In this document: piece after piece, positions 13,101 to 29,500 of the stretch
How the letters are laid out: each line of letters begins with the position of its first letter
Numbering within the stretch: position 1 is the stretch's first letter
Assembly (NCBI GenBank): GCA_001600615.1
Contig: BCKK01000006.1
Coordinates: forward strand, 558,001-622,000
Direction: 5' to 3'
From: Dioszegia crocea
Lineage: Eukaryota; Basidiomycota; Tremellomycetes; Tremellales; Bulleribasidiaceae
DNA: 64,000 nucleotides
Program-made: the position numbers and the translations under genes
Notes under the pieces: generated by a model
Told to the model about the DNA's origin: nothing
What the model saw: only the letters and a program-made list of their open reading frames with translations
The model's database searches: none

Positions 13101-14158
13101 GGTATGGACGGTAAAGCCCCTTCTGAACCACACGCCCAACCCCTCCAGCCCAAACAAGGCCTAATCGCCAGCCTGTTCAACCGGCACCCAACCCAAGACC
13201 CAAATCACGCGCCGGATCACATGACTCGGCCTATCGACATCCAAGGTCAGGGTCACCGGACTAGTGCACTAGGTCTCGAGGGGCTAGAAGATCAGGCGGA
13301 GCACCGACACCAGGCTCGATCCAGGGCTGGAACGATGGAATCCACCAAGGCGCCAACGGTACGTCTTCGGAAAAGCTGGTATGCCTAGGATGGATGTTGA
13401 TGTGGTAGATTATGATTCAGCCTCCTGTAAGTTTTTGTATTCTTGATTGGTTTGGTAGCTGACTATTAGTCTTCTCAAAATGTTTCTCGTACCCAAAATA
13501 GCCACGCTCCTCATTCTTCCAAATCCAAATCTCAACCTCTTCCCCCTCCATCTAACGCCCTGTCTCCACACGGCCCGACCAAACGCCAAACCACAATCGT
13601 CACGGAGTACTACGACCAAGCACATGCGATCCCCTTACCTCGCTCTCAGCCCCACGCCCCCACCGTCTATTCTGGCTTCTCGCCTGATCGCGCTATTTCC
13701 CCGCCTGACTTGCCCAGTCTAGGGGAGTCAAGACCGGGTGTAAGCGTTATTGATTATGCCCTCAGACAGGCTTTACCGGATAGTCGACCGACGACAATGT
13801 ATAGTGCGGCCCCGCCAAGGGTTACGATGGCTGTAAGTCTTAGGTACAGGCAAGAGCTGATATCATAGACCGAGACTGATATTGATGAACCTCCTCGATT
13901 CAAACATCCGGCCAAGCAAGCTAAGCGGAAGCCTACGTTAACGATTCATGGGCATAATAACCAAGGTGTCGATCCTCGTTCAGTACCCCTGCCGGCTTCT
14001 CGAGCTCCTACTCATCGACCGAGGACATCTAGTAAATCTCACTGCCTCATAGATACGGGTTTCAGCTGACGTCGATAGCTTATGCAGGGACTGTGGCTAC
14101 GATAGATGAAGTCACGGAGGAGGAGAGTGCGATGGGTAATAAGGGTCGGCGGAGGTGA
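10141..14158 (+). CDS. disordered Q/P-rich protein with coiled coil, unknown function
   Basis: Twelve exons can be joined without phase conflict: 10141-10331, 10387-11019, 11063-11419, 11468-11540, 11584-12659, 12693-12825, 12879-13037, 13080-13358, 13409-13426 (18 nt, the weakest call), 13470-13832, 13869-14031 and 14088-14158, giving 1171 aa. The start is MTSQHRPASNLDF. Residues about 275-418 form a charged coiled coil (heptads around 'LRRAKEEAKRAEEEKRRLAKC'). The rest is low complexity: a Gln/Pro-rich region over exon 5, and a His-5 run followed by Gln-5 in exon 7. I recognise no catalytic domain. The composition suggests a scaffold or condensate-forming adaptor, but that is only inference. 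The small exon 9 and the last junction should be checked with RNA data. Confidence 0.75.
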
Positions 14159-15584
14159 GGTCGGGGCGGGCCTGCGATGACTAGGAAGAGGATGTGGTCT
14201 ATCTTGGAGGGAGAGGGCTGTCATTGTAGCTGTATTTGTGTATATGAAATTACAGACTGTGCATTGACTGATATTGCGCCGTGATGATGTTCGCTAGCGC
14301 ACATTTGCATAGATCCTACCTCATCAAGAGGAATCGATCCCGAATGTTCCCTCCTTCGCCACTAGAGACCCAGTCTCCAACCTTCACCATGGCCAAACCC
14401 CAATAGTCTGCCTAGTAAGGCCAGTTGCCAGCGGAGAAGTCGAGGTCTAGACTATCAGCGTTGCCAACAGCCATCGATTGTAGGGCAGAACTGGAGAAAT
14501 ATGTACCGGAATCGTCAAAACAGTCTAAAATTTATCAGATTTTGCTCGACGCTCATGCGTGAAGGATGACTCACCGCCACAACCTCCACCATTACTGATA
14601 CAGATAGACTGCCCGAGGTCAATCTCTCTGTATCTCAAACGGTAAAGGTTGTGGAGGTAAGTCCTCTTGTCATAAACATGCGCCAGAGCTGACTTTCAGA
14701 CTGCTTCGACGACTGGGGTGAGTTACCTTCGCCCCTTTACCATTCCGATCTACTTTGCCCTGGCTGACGTACAGACCTCTCCTTCGTTTGATGACCTCGC
14801 GAGAGTCGACTGAATAGCGGGTGACAGTGTGGATCGTATTTAGTACAGAGTCTAGCCAATGGCAGTGCCACAATTGATGTATACATCTTGATGATGATTG
14901 CAATTTGACCACACCCAGGGACTACATATGCTACGAACCGACTCGGGCTTGGAGTTGTCTGCTTTGCCAGGCGCCAGGACTACCAGTACTAGTACTACTA
15001 CCTGAGTGCCACGACTGGGAGATGAGAATTTCCCGATCCGGAAATTATGCTTGCCCAACCATCGTTCAACAACTCATTCCTCATTTCTCATTGCACCTTT
15101 ACCCTTGCTCTACCCCGCTCTTGCATAGGCTAGAATGTCTATAGCCCATTGTCAATATCAACCGCTTGGCGTCCAGCGACAAGATCCCAGAATAGCCTGG
15201 GAGACCCGATGTTATGCTACTCCAACCTCGACGGGGCTTGATCGCCGTCGTTCACCAGCCCCTTTCTCAAACACCACACCCCACATTGCATCTATCCCCC
15301 ACTTTCTCTGAAATCTACACGTTTCGGACGTGTCTCATGGTTGTCTAAGTCGGAAGGCGCATCTAGATCCCTTCAGCCTCCAAGTGGAATCATCGACGGA
15401 CGATCACCACACGACAACATGATCTTGCTTAAAGGCAGCGGCTGGGATCGGGGCCTTGAAGCTATACCCACCCTTACGCCCTCGCATCCCTTGACTCATC
15501 TCTCGACGGTCACTTATATAGTAGCCCTCGGAACACACTCGGCGGTCACTTCCTTAGTCCCTGTCGACACATCTCCCCTTCACC
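14159..15584. other. intergenic region upstream of GIN4-type kinase
   Basis: This 1.4 kb stretch has no supportable gene. The open frames are short and lack domains, and no tRNA B-box-like motif was seen. The last 250 nt before 15585 are the likely promoter and 5' leader of the kinase. The segment at about 14600-14850 has donor- and branch-like motifs and could belong to an untranslated or noncoding transcript. Confidence 0.5.
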
Positions 15585-19059
<3,475 letters not shown>

Positions 19060-19524
19060 GCGCAAATTTGTCATCTCTCCTCATCGTACCTGTTGTTCCG
19101 ATCCCAATTCGCTTCTATCTATAGCCTGCCTCTGCTTTTTCTTTACTAGATCACTTCCTTCGATTTTGCCAATACACCTTTATGCCATATATTGATCGCG
19201 AATCTCATTACGGGCTTGCGGATATTATGGTGTACTCGTGTACGCATTGACAGGCAAAGCAAGGTCCGAAAGACTAAAGTGGTCCGAATGGAACGCACTA
19301 GTGGGTGGCAAATAATTACGTCATCAGCTCGAGCCAAATAACCTCGTCGCGTCTCGAGCTTTCGAACTTGCCCTCTTGCCCTTCAATCATCCACTCCTCT
19401 TAAACTACTGTTACTGCATCAAACGGCCGCAGTCCCTGTCCGAAGATCGCCAACAGGCTCTTGCTCATTCTCTCGAGCTCCTACAAGCGGGAATTCTGTC
19501 GTCGGGTAAGATTCTCATATCAGG
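19060..19524. promoter_or_regulatory. intergenic spacer between kinase and F-box gene
   Basis: This spacer holds the 3' end of the kinase transcript and the promoter/leader of the next plus-strand gene. The segment after about 19400 is C/T-rich, as is common just upstream of starts in this window. No other feature was seen. Confidence 0.4.
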
Positions 19525-21343
19525 ATGTCGAACCAATCGGTAAGTGTTTCGCTTTACCCCCGCGCCTATTCGTACCCTATATTCCTTTTGCCATGATTTA
19601 GCTCGAGTGAAGCTGCCTAAGCTCACACAGATTATAGATCAGTTCCGCCGTTTCTAAAACCCCTACCCTATCCTTCCTTCCCACCGAAATCCGCGCCCGT
19701 ATCTGCTCCTTCATGGACATTGACACGGCAATATTCTTCGCTTGTACCAGCCGTCGCTCCGCATCAATGGCCGATACTAGGATCTGGCGGGACCTCGAGC
19801 TTGCGCTGCCCATTCATTTTGGCACTCTTCCTCTGATCGAGCCGATGGGGAACGGAGATGAGTCGCGGGCATCAAATGAGTGGCGGTCAGAAGAAGGAAG
19901 GAGAGAGGAGATCCGTCACAGGGATGGCGTCAGTCGGAAGCTGAGGACCATCATGCTCAGAATCAATGAGAAACGTTCGGAGATGGTCAAAGCGGTACGG
20001 ATCGTCCCTCGTGCGGGTGTTGTTCCACCTACTCGAGCTGGTTTCGCCATTTTTGCGGGCGCTTAAAATCGAAAGCTCCAATCGCAAACCGTGGCAGGCC
20101 TGCTCTGCGCCCCTGGCGATGTCGACAGAAACACTCGATTCTAAGGTCCTAGGTTACACGCTGCACTTTCCAGCACTCACGCGAATTCACATCGGCGAGC
20201 ATGCTATCCACTTTGTCGGCTTGCTGAGCCTCCTCGTCTCAGCCTCGCCCAACCTACTCTCTCTCGATGTCGGCTATACTCAGTGGTCACTCACCGATGA
20301 CGAGGAACCACCGTATCCAATGATCAGTCGAGCAACGCAGATCACTCAATTTCGATTATCCTCTGCAAGGGGCTGCGAACGTTATCACGAGATTTATGAT
20401 GCTCGTCACATCATGTCGCTACTCAGATACAGCCCCTCAATCCGATCGCTTTGCATAGACCTAGATGTAGGCGGCAGAGAGGAACTAGAGCTAAGGGAGG
20501 GGGCGGATGCGGTTCGGGCCTTGCCTGTATTGCAAGATCTGCAATTGGCAGAGGGCTTGAATACTTTACAAAAGTGCCATGGGGGTACCGTGGTGTCTCT
20601 CACGGCACGAAGACTAGTGCTCAGTTCGGGGTTTTGTTGGGACATGGTACGTCGCTCGTTGAGTCTGGGATCGATATTGTTCTGAGCACTGAATTGAATC
20701 TTAGTTCGGATGTTTGCCTGACGCACCCAGTCTCGAAGTCCTCATCTTTGACACGCTCTGGACTGAACCCAACTTGGAACTCCCGCCATCGGTTCTCTTC
20801 CCCAAGCCAACTATCGCTCAGGCCATGATCCCAACTTTCAGCTCGAGCCTCCGTCGTCTATCCAAACTCCACACGATTCACCGGGCGCCCATCTCAGATT
20901 TATGCCGTCAGGGCGGTGCGGATCTCTCCGCGGCGCTCGATCAGGTCCTGGAAACTGGTCTATTCTTCTGCGTCATCAGATCGATCACATATCGCGGCTC
21001 TGAAATGCTCCAAGCTCGGACGCTCAATAACTACAGACAAACTGGCGATATATCGAAATTTCTTCCATCACGACCGTGGGAATGGTCTGAGATCAGCTAC
21101 ACTGACAGCAATGGCTCTGATCGCGTAAGGTCATTCCAAAAGCTGCCAAAGCCGATCTTCACCGATTATACCGATTTCGAAGGGCATGTCGTCCCTCTCG
21201 CCATTATCGAGCAGATACAAATCGCGGAAGGAGCAGAGGAGGAGGAATGGGAAGGAAGGGGAATAGAAGTTGGAGCCGTGGCGTGGAAAGTTCTGACGGA
21301 TTGGCGAGATGGATTGGTGGGCGCAGGTACAGGGGCAGATTAG
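19525..21343 (+). CDS. F-box-like protein with LRR-like body
   Basis: The model has a short first exon 19525-19539 (MSNQS), then 19638-19994, 20038-20646 and 20705-21343, giving 539 aa. An F-box-like segment is visible at residues about 13-45: 'LSFLPTEIRARICSFMDIDTAIFFACTSRRSA'. The rest carries Leu-rich spaced segments ('LLSLLVSASPNLLSLDVGY', 'LLRYSPSIRSLCIDL', 'APSLEVLIFDTL') like fungal F-box/LRR substrate adaptors of SCF ubiquitin ligases. The intron 19995-20037 is only 43 nt with a weak GAG acceptor, but is needed to keep frame. The C-terminus is uncertain: a hidden intron near 21269 and another at 21373-21420 would extend the protein to a stop at 21521-21523. Confidence 0.68.
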
Positions 21344-22473
21344 GGAGGCACTGGAATGTCTAGCTATCAGCCTGTAAGTTGAATATTTCTGTGAGGCTTA
21401 TCAGTGCTGATGTCGTTCAGGGTGAAATCTACGCATAGAGTTTCTTTCCCGATTGCCTGCTTCCCTTCCTCGTTGGTCATTGCTGAATTTCGTGTTTGTC
21501 TGGGTGTAAGTCGGCGTCCTTAGCTGATTCGAATGAAGATATTGAGCCAGTGCTGATCCTGAAGATGTGTATGAGTGAGAGAACGACATCGATTGCAGGA
21601 GGAGGAGGTCGTGGGGAAAGTGGCGGAGGCGAAGGGGATGACGGTCGCTTAAGCTGTCTATATTCGCTGTCCAAGGCGGCTGAACGCGTGTATATGGATC
21701 GATGGGCCAGGAGGTGCAGAGGGTGGGGGCATCAGCGCATATTTTACATGTTCAGTCTTTACTCATCATTTCCCTATCGCATTTCCCGTCCCCGTTACGT
21801 ACCTCAAGTCCGTCTCTGTGAGCGCGCCATCTCGACTAACTATATCTTTGCATTCGCTTTTACTTACACGCCTATTCTGATATATCTTTTATTGCGCGGC
21901 CACGAAGCAGAGTCCTCTAGATTGCAATCTTACGCGGGTTTCTTCACGTTGAACTCATGGTCAGCATCTGTTCGATATCGCTGACCTCGCCAGCCGCAAG
22001 CTAATAGATTCGGCACTGGTAATGTACCTCGCCAGGGCGTCACTGAATCATAGCATGGTGTAAGCAGGAAGACCACACGCAGGAGAGTGACAAAAACACT
22101 GAACGGCATCAGCTTTGGAGGCGCAGGCTCGCGCGCCATGTCGACCTGAGGATCCCGTCAAGCCATGTTTTCTAGCTGTCTTTGCAGCCCAACTATAAGC
22201 CGTAATCCCATACATGGAGCGGACATGGGTCGTACGACATAGATACATCCTCTGAGACCTCTGATGTCTAGTGAACTGTCTTATAAACACCCTCAGCCCC
22301 CGTGCTAGGGCTACCCGGCCACCTGCACCTTGTGTTTTTTTCTCTTTTCTTGCTCTCGGTATCGGGACAGAAAACTCATGCAAAGGTATGCTATGCATAT
22401 GATGGATAAAGAATATTTGGGAGCAAGTGATCGGCCAACTGGCCAGCGATACCGCGTACAGCGGACAGATCTA
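21344..22473. other. intergenic region, possibly including 3' exon of the F-box gene
   Basis: A well-formed intron (GTAAGT donor at 21373, CTGAT branch-like motif, CAG acceptor ending 21420) lies just after the annotated stop. It means transcription and maybe coding continue here. Beyond about 21530 I see only short open frames, a purine-rich patch near 21595-21640 and no RNA gene. Confidence 0.5.
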
Positions 22474-22785
22474 TCACTGCTCGGCTCCAGTGCTGGCCTT
22501 CGACGAAGCTCCTGCCTTTCTCTTCGAATCGCCGCCCTCCTTGCTCTTCGATGAGCGGCCCGTGCCAAACTCATACATCGAAGGGGTTTGCCCGGACTTG
22601 TCCTCCTTCGTAGAAGCTGCTGCTGCAGTCATGAGTTTGTAACCTAGAGTGCCCTTTTTGAGCTTGGTTTTTGGACTCGCGTATGACTTCGTCGTGGCTT
22701 TAGAGGCCACGCTAGGCGGAGGGTCGCCAAAGACAAAGTGACGGATAGCTGAGCCTGCCGGGGTGGATTTCTTGTCCGACGACAT
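22474..22785 (-). CDS. small Lys/Ser-rich hypothetical protein
   Basis: Single-exon frame of 103 aa from an ATG at 22785 (MSSDKKSTPAGSAIRHFVFGDPPPS) to a stop at 22474. The composition is Lys, Ser, Thr, Ala and Gly-rich and probably disordered. The segment 'AIRHFVFGDPPPSVASKATTKSY' looks like a short conserved linear region rather than random translation, but I do not recognise a family. It lies isolated between plus-strand F-box and minus-strand IQGAP genes. It could be a chance frame; homologues in related yeasts would settle it. Confidence 0.42.
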   Translation of the reverse strand: MSSDKKSTPAGSAIRHFVFGDPPPSVASKATTKSYASPKTKLKKGTLGYKLMTAAAASTKEDKSGQTPSMYEFGTGRSSKSKEGGDSKRKAGASSKASTGAEQ

Positions 22786-23573
22786 TTCGAGGAAGAGGGG
22801 AGATTCTGAGAGGTTGAGCGTGCTTAGTGGTACGATTAGTGCGGTATCGCTGCTGCCTCAATGTTGATTGAAATGTCGAGGCAAGGTGACGGTCGATCGA
22901 TATCCAGCCGGGAGTGAGCTTGAGTGGGAACAGCCAGAGGGTGGCTGTCAATCAGTCCTTTGTGTTGACAGGAGGTACATAACACGCTCGGGCCAACTCG
23001 GAAAACCTATATGTACCCGGTGAAAGGATGACTAGCCGGCCATGACGCTGAACGTTGGCCTCTGAAATGCCTCTGGCGGACCATGGGAGCTACAGGCGCT
23101 CTCTATTATATTATGCGACCCGTGTGCGAGCTTCTCTGCTTCTTAGCGTCGAGATCCGGAGTCTGTTTCGTAAGATCTGGCCGAGTGATGGTTTCTGATC
23201 GCACCCAGACGCGATGTCTCGCCGACCAAACCCTTGGGTACGAGGTTCTCAACAGATTGTTTGTATGTTAGTCTCCGAGATCAGAGACCTCGACCGTTGA
23301 CCTTTCTTACATGTTACCGCAGACGATTGATCCTCCAGCGTCTTTTCTTCTGACGGCCCAAGGTATCCATTGATCGGGAAGATTGACCGTTGCAGTTGAA
23401 GTAGCACCCGTAGTTGGTCTGACGATGCCGCACGGCGCCAAGCAGCAGCCGCCTGGAATCTATCTGTGATCAGATCTCACCTAGGACAGGCATTGAGGTG
23501 GGGTATTGCCAGACCAAATGTGCATGACACGCTACATCCCGTCAAATTGTCCCTGTATCTATCTCCCCTCTTC
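22786..23573. other. intergenic spacer
   Basis: No gene is supported here. The stretch next to 22785 would be the promoter of the small hypothetical gene, and the stretch next to 23574 the 3' end of the IQGAP transcript. No RNA gene or repeat was seen. Confidence 0.45.
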
Positions 23574-26500
23574 TTACGTGAAGTAAAACTCTGTCGTGGG
23601 TCAGCTTTATCCCAAATCAAGCGTACGCAACCAGATTACTTACTGCGATTGATCTGATGTATAAGCATATTGATACTGAATGTCGCCATTCCGTCGAACA
23701 ATAACAAGTTCAGCTCATTATCGAATTGTGCCTGAAGCAGATCCTCCATCCGGACCTCTTCGTGCCCTATTGTCGGTTCAGCGAATTGCGATTGAGGCGC
23801 GGACATTTCCAAGGAGAACACCCCGACTTCGTTCGACGCCATGACGATGTGGATCTTGTCGTACTGTCGAGGTGAGAATTGGCTAATGCCCAGTAGAATA
23901 CCTGAAAACAAGGTCAGCTAACTATGCGATCAAAGCTCACCGGCCTGCTAACTCACCCTTCTCGTGCAAGTCATGCGCCGTGTATTTGTACGACCCAAAC
24001 TGCGCCCTCTTCCCCATCTTCTCCTCCCCCTTCTGATGCCGATACTGCTTGCTCATAAAGATGGGTCGTTTCTTCCTATCTCGGATCAGCATCATGTTCC
24101 CCCCGCGTCCTAATGGCTGGACTCACCCTTTCTGCAGATTGGCCATACTCGAGTCGATGAACGTATGATAACTCTTGATACTCTCCTCAAACCCAATCTT
24201 CTTCACCGTCATATCCTCATGTGCCTTAGTCATCGCCGCCAAACTCTGTCTGAGCATCTTTCGTAAATGGTGCTTTTGGCGAATATCAGAAGCGATCGAG
24301 ACGAGTAAACCTTGGTAGGCGTCCGTTCGACTGATCTTGCCGGCTCGTTCGAGTTTCATGCAGAATTCTACTGCCCGGAATTTGACTTCGCGGAATGTCA
24401 ATGAGCGGATTGATTCGATTTGATAGCCTGCTCCAGCTCCGGGTTCGGTAGGGTTGGTGGCCATGCCTCGTTGGGCTGCGCGAGCCTGTTCAACCGCCAT
24501 GTCTCGATAGACTTCTTCAAGCCATCGCTGCTCATCCGTCTCTTCCGGCCGGGAAACTAGGACGTCGTAGAGTGTCCGTCCACTCTGGACCCGAAGAACA
24601 GCGAGGACGTGTCGTTTGGCCTGAACCCAGTCTTCTTTGACAAGAGCTTCCGCATCGCCAGCTGGAACGTCAGCAAGATCTAAAATGTTTACTCACATTC
24701 TAGCTCGGACAGCCGATTGGTCAGTCTCAGGCTGACAGTACTCTTGACATCATATTCGATAGGCGGTCCTTCCAGCTCCTCCAGCACGATCGCCAGGGGA
24801 TCTTTGGGTTTATTGCCAGTCTGCAATGTCAGCTCTATCACGATCGCCTTAGCTGTGGAGGCAGCTCACCAGGACAGGAATGTTCTTGACTAGAACACTC
24901 AACATCCCATAAATCTCCTTTCGAGTAATCAGGATCGGCTTGGCTTCGTGCGTGCTCTCAAACAGCTCATGTGCCTCAAAGTAAGATTCGAGCGGCTCAA
25001 CGCTTGCGACTATCTACATCAGCTTCATCCTCATACCTAAAGCAGAATACTCACCATCCATCACCCAGTCTCTGAACGCAGCACTCTCAGTCCGGATATA
25101 CTCCTGCAGCGGAACCCTGACGAATCGATCTCCAGCCTTTGTCGCAGGTCCAGCAGCCTCTGCGTCGGGGTACGCGATATATCCCACAAGATTGGCTATT
25201 GCTGCGAGGTTTCGGCGTTCGTTCGGCCCGATGGGAGAGTCGGTGATTCCCCACGATTCGGGAGCAATGAGAGCGGGGATGATAAATGGGAGGATGAATG
25301 TCCGAGCGACGGCAGGAGTCAGGTCTTCATCTAGAGCATCGGGGTACTTGACCTGTGGTATCAGCTGTACATCCAGGAATTATGAGCGACATAGCTCACA
25401 CGCAAAGCCAGCAATGCCTCTCGAGCCAGATATCGCACGGTATAAGGGATCGCTGGCGTGCAGGCATACAGCGTTTTGAGTAGCTCGGCAGTCAAGAAGC
25501 GTAACTCCTGTAGATGCCGAATGTAATGTGCCCGAGCGTCGGCATCCGTTTGTAGAACCTGGTCGGCATCTCGATCTCGGGGCTTCATGGAAGGAACCCC
25601 GGTGGCTGATTCTTCTTCATTGATGAGACGGCGGTAAATCTGAATACCCGTCAGCTTGCGTACACAGAGTGCAATCAACGTTCTAGCTCACCTCTAAAGG
25701 ATCGGTACATAGATCCAAATCAACAGCCTCGTTAACCCGCAGAACGTGCAATGTCAGGATGGCCTGCAGGAACGGCGCCAAGACAGGCTTGAGGCAAGCA
25801 GTCGTTAGAGGCTGTAGGAAGAATCGGGTGTTGACGAGGTGTGATATCGACTGAGACAGAAGCACTTCAGTATGTGTCGACAACTACGATATCAGCTTCA
25901 TCCCACCCGCATCAAACACAAACAACATACCTGAGCAAGCTTATTGAAGAGATATTCCTCCCTCTTCTCATGCCCGAATCCAAACAACGTCAACACAACC
26001 CCCTCCACCACCCTCCTCTCTTTCTCGTCCTCACCCCTCTCCATGGCCCTTATCAACCTCGCGAGATAATCCGGCTTGGTCTGCAGGGCAAAGAAGAGAT
26101 GTTCAAAGAGTTCCAACTTCCTCTGACTCGCCCGATCCAAATGCGCCCCAGAGAACGGATCATGACTCCCGGCCACCGTGAACGAATCATTCTTCCCTTC
26201 TAATCCCCCTTGCCTTCGCTTCGCCCTTGCCAGCTCCTCAAAAGTCATTTTATTCTTGACAATCAGAGCAATCTTAGTTTCCAAATCCTGTACCTCCGTT
26301 TCTAACGTTTGATTCTCCCTGACCAAATCACCCACTTCTCGCCGAAGCGTCTCGGTACGCATTTGGTCGTTGAAATCCGATTCGGTGTCGTTGAGCAGGT
26401 GCATATAGTTCTGGATCGCAGGAACGTCGACTTCTTGCCCAGTGAGGAGCTTGTCGTACATCCGCCGCTGGACCCGACCGCGCCAGAGAGATTGGACCTT

Positions 26501-29500
26501 GACGATTTTGTCGGTGTTGTAGTGGTAGTGGCTTGATCTGAGCCAGAATTCCCGACGGCACAGAAAACCCCGGATGAGCGATTGGAGGAAGACAAGGGCG
26601 CCCTGGGTGTGCGGGTCGTGTAGATATTCCCGCCACTCGCTGTGGTCCTGCCGAGCGAGGTATCCCCGCGCCTGCGCCTGGAAACCAATCACGTCTGGCG
26701 AGACGAATTCCAGCTTCTTCTTCTGCTCCACTACAGACCGCTTGGCAAGCTTTGTCCGTAAGAAAGCCTGCAATCCGCCTACAGATCCCGCCACTTCCAC
26801 CTTCGCCAGAGCCTTCTGCATCGTATGATGCGTCTGCTTGGCGAGTCGACCGCGGGCGTAAGCCTGAAGACCGGATAGAGAGGGCATGGCGACTTGGACA
26901 GCTTTGACCAATGCCTGTTTCTTCCGGCGGGAAAGTACACCCCGGCAAACCGCTTGAATCGCGACAATGACGTCTGAAGCATCGTCCATCCGCTGCTCCT
27001 CGGCTTTTCGCGTCCGACGGACCAAAGCACCCCGGATGTGACTCTGGAGAGACGTGAAAGTTACTCCCTGAGCATGTAGGGTGGCAAGTTGCTTCGCTTC
27101 CGATTGTCGCTGGAGTCGACCCCGAAGAACAGCCTGGAAGGTAGTGACCGACTCGACGATCTGAGGTCGGGCGCAAGTCCCCTTGGTGGATTTTACAGCC
27201 TGCCTGGCTATCTTTCCCCTGGCAAGAGCCTGGAAACCCACAATGTCCCTCCTGGCTTTATCCAAATCATTCGCCTCTTTGCCCTTCCGACTCCGCACCA
27301 GCATCCCCCTCGCATGCGCCTGTATACCGACGACGTATCGCTCAACGAGGTGGATCTGCTGCGTCTTGCTTTGCAGTCGTCGTCGGGCAAGATAGGCCCG
27401 AGAGGCAGCTTGGACACGGGTCGCCCAGCTGCCGAGCTTGATCCGGGACTCGTGCTCCGAAAGCAGTGTTCGACGACATAGTGCAGCTCGAGCGCGAGCT
27501 TGGAAGCGGACAACGATAGGTTCGGCCAATTCGAGTTGAGAGTGGATACGTGAGACTTGTTGTCGAGCCAGTCTGCCGCGCAATTGACATTGTAGAGATC
27601 GGATGGGGATTTCGCAGTCCAGCAACATCCGGTCGCGTTCTGCAGGGTGAGCTTCTGGAGCCTTTTACCAGTGGAGCCATTCAACTCACTCTCATCTTCC
27701 GTCTCTTCAGGTTCTTCCGGCTCCCAGCTGGCCTCCTTCGCCAAAGTGGCCTTGGCATCTCCGAAGTTCGGCATCGCGACACCCTGTAGACCCTTCTGCG
27801 TCATGGCGAGTTGTTCATCGGTGAATTCGAATTGCCCGACGAGGTTTCCGATCCGCTCGGCCTTGCCTAGTCTCGCCAGGAGATGACTGCCTAGTCAGCG
27901 ACATTCATACGCGCTAGTCCAGCAGACATACCTCAAAACATGCAAGCAGAAGATAACCTTGGGGATGTTCTTCTTGTTGTATAAATCTGTTAGCTCGAAC
28001 GTGAATGTCTAAGATCAGCTCAGGTCAAGCGACACAGATGGGGACGACTTACTTCAGGCATGCCAACTGACCTGACGAATTTGAGGAAATGGTTGATGTT
28101 GTCGGTCTGCTTATATCGATGCTTGCTTTCCTGGCCTGATCAGCTTTGGTCCAATTTCCCGCCTTAACGACTTACTGTCCAGATAGACCTGACTACTTCC
28201 TCTCCCAAGAATGACCGTGCGAGCTTAGCCAACACCACCCCATCCTGCAAACCATCTTCCATCTCCACCACCCCGAACCCTACTTCCTCATCCAGACACC
28301 CCTCAATCCACTGAAGCGCTTCTCCTACGTGACACAAATACTCGTATGCTGCAAGATCATGACGGCGGCGATCCATCCAGTTACTCTGAACTAGGCGTCG
28401 AGAAGGCAGAGGAGCAGGTGCGACGGTCGCTGAAGATGCCGATGGAGGGAGGACGGCGCGGGATAGTCGGAGTCGATTTGACATGCCTAATTGTTCAGCT
28501 GAAACATCCCGTATTGCAAGATTTATAGGACAATCTAGCTTACCTGTGACACCCTCGCCCTCATCTTCGCCCGCACCTCGAGCAGGAAGCGACCCCACTG
28601 CATTCATCAACCCCTTCATATCTGCTCCCTGGACCTCATGTCGCGGACTCTGCAACACGCTCCCAATCTTCTCCTTTGAGATGCTAGACATGTACGCCGA
28701 CCGACGCTTGTTAGGCGTAGTAGCCACGGTCGGACTAGGAGGAACAGTAGGTCGATTGTCCTGGAAAGAAGGGGCGAGAATCTCGGTTGATTTCTTCTTG
28801 CCGAGGAATTTGCCAGGGGTATGCTTTTCCTTTGTAGGTGAAGCAGGCACGTCTGCGGGAGGTCTACCGAGAGAAGAGGGAACGCGCCGAGCTGATGGCT
28901 CTCTGACATGCGTGGACTCGCCCTCCCACCCCTCACCACCGGATGCGATACGGGGTAAATGACGACCCAGTCGCCTGTTATCCGTCCGGCTGATGGAGCC
29001 GTATTTGTCCTTTCCGCCAGTCGAGGAGGACGCGGCGGTGTTGGCTGACAGGCCTGAGGGGACGTGTTGTGACAACCCCGAATAGGCCGAAGGGGGATTG
29101 GCGGGTGATCGGCGGATGCTCGAGCGGGACTTGGGCGTCTGGTCGTCCGCCGCAGAAAGGTCGGGCTTGGAGGAAGGGGGAGTGAAGAGATGGTCGAAAG
29201 GGGATGACCGCTTGACCTCGGCTGTAGGACGTTGAGGTGTCGAGGGGGTAGTGACACTTTCAACGGGTGGTGGAGGAGCAGGGCTCGCTTTGATTGTCGT
29301 ATTTTCCTCTCCCGGCGTATCAGATACGTCCGAGCCAGACGCAGCTGCTTGTGCTTTCTTTCTAGCTTCTAGCCGCTTCAGCGCGTTTGCACGAGCCTGA
29401 GCTAGGGTATCCTCCATCGCTTGACTCCTGCCCGATGCCACTGAGCTATTACCGGTCGAAGCGGGGGAGAGAACGGAGTTGAACGAGGTGACAGAAGCGG

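Noticed and set aside
26302..27804. Long alternative frames across the IQ-repeat region
   Set aside because: They follow the codon periodicity of the IQGAP gene and lack motifs; they are shadows of the true frame.
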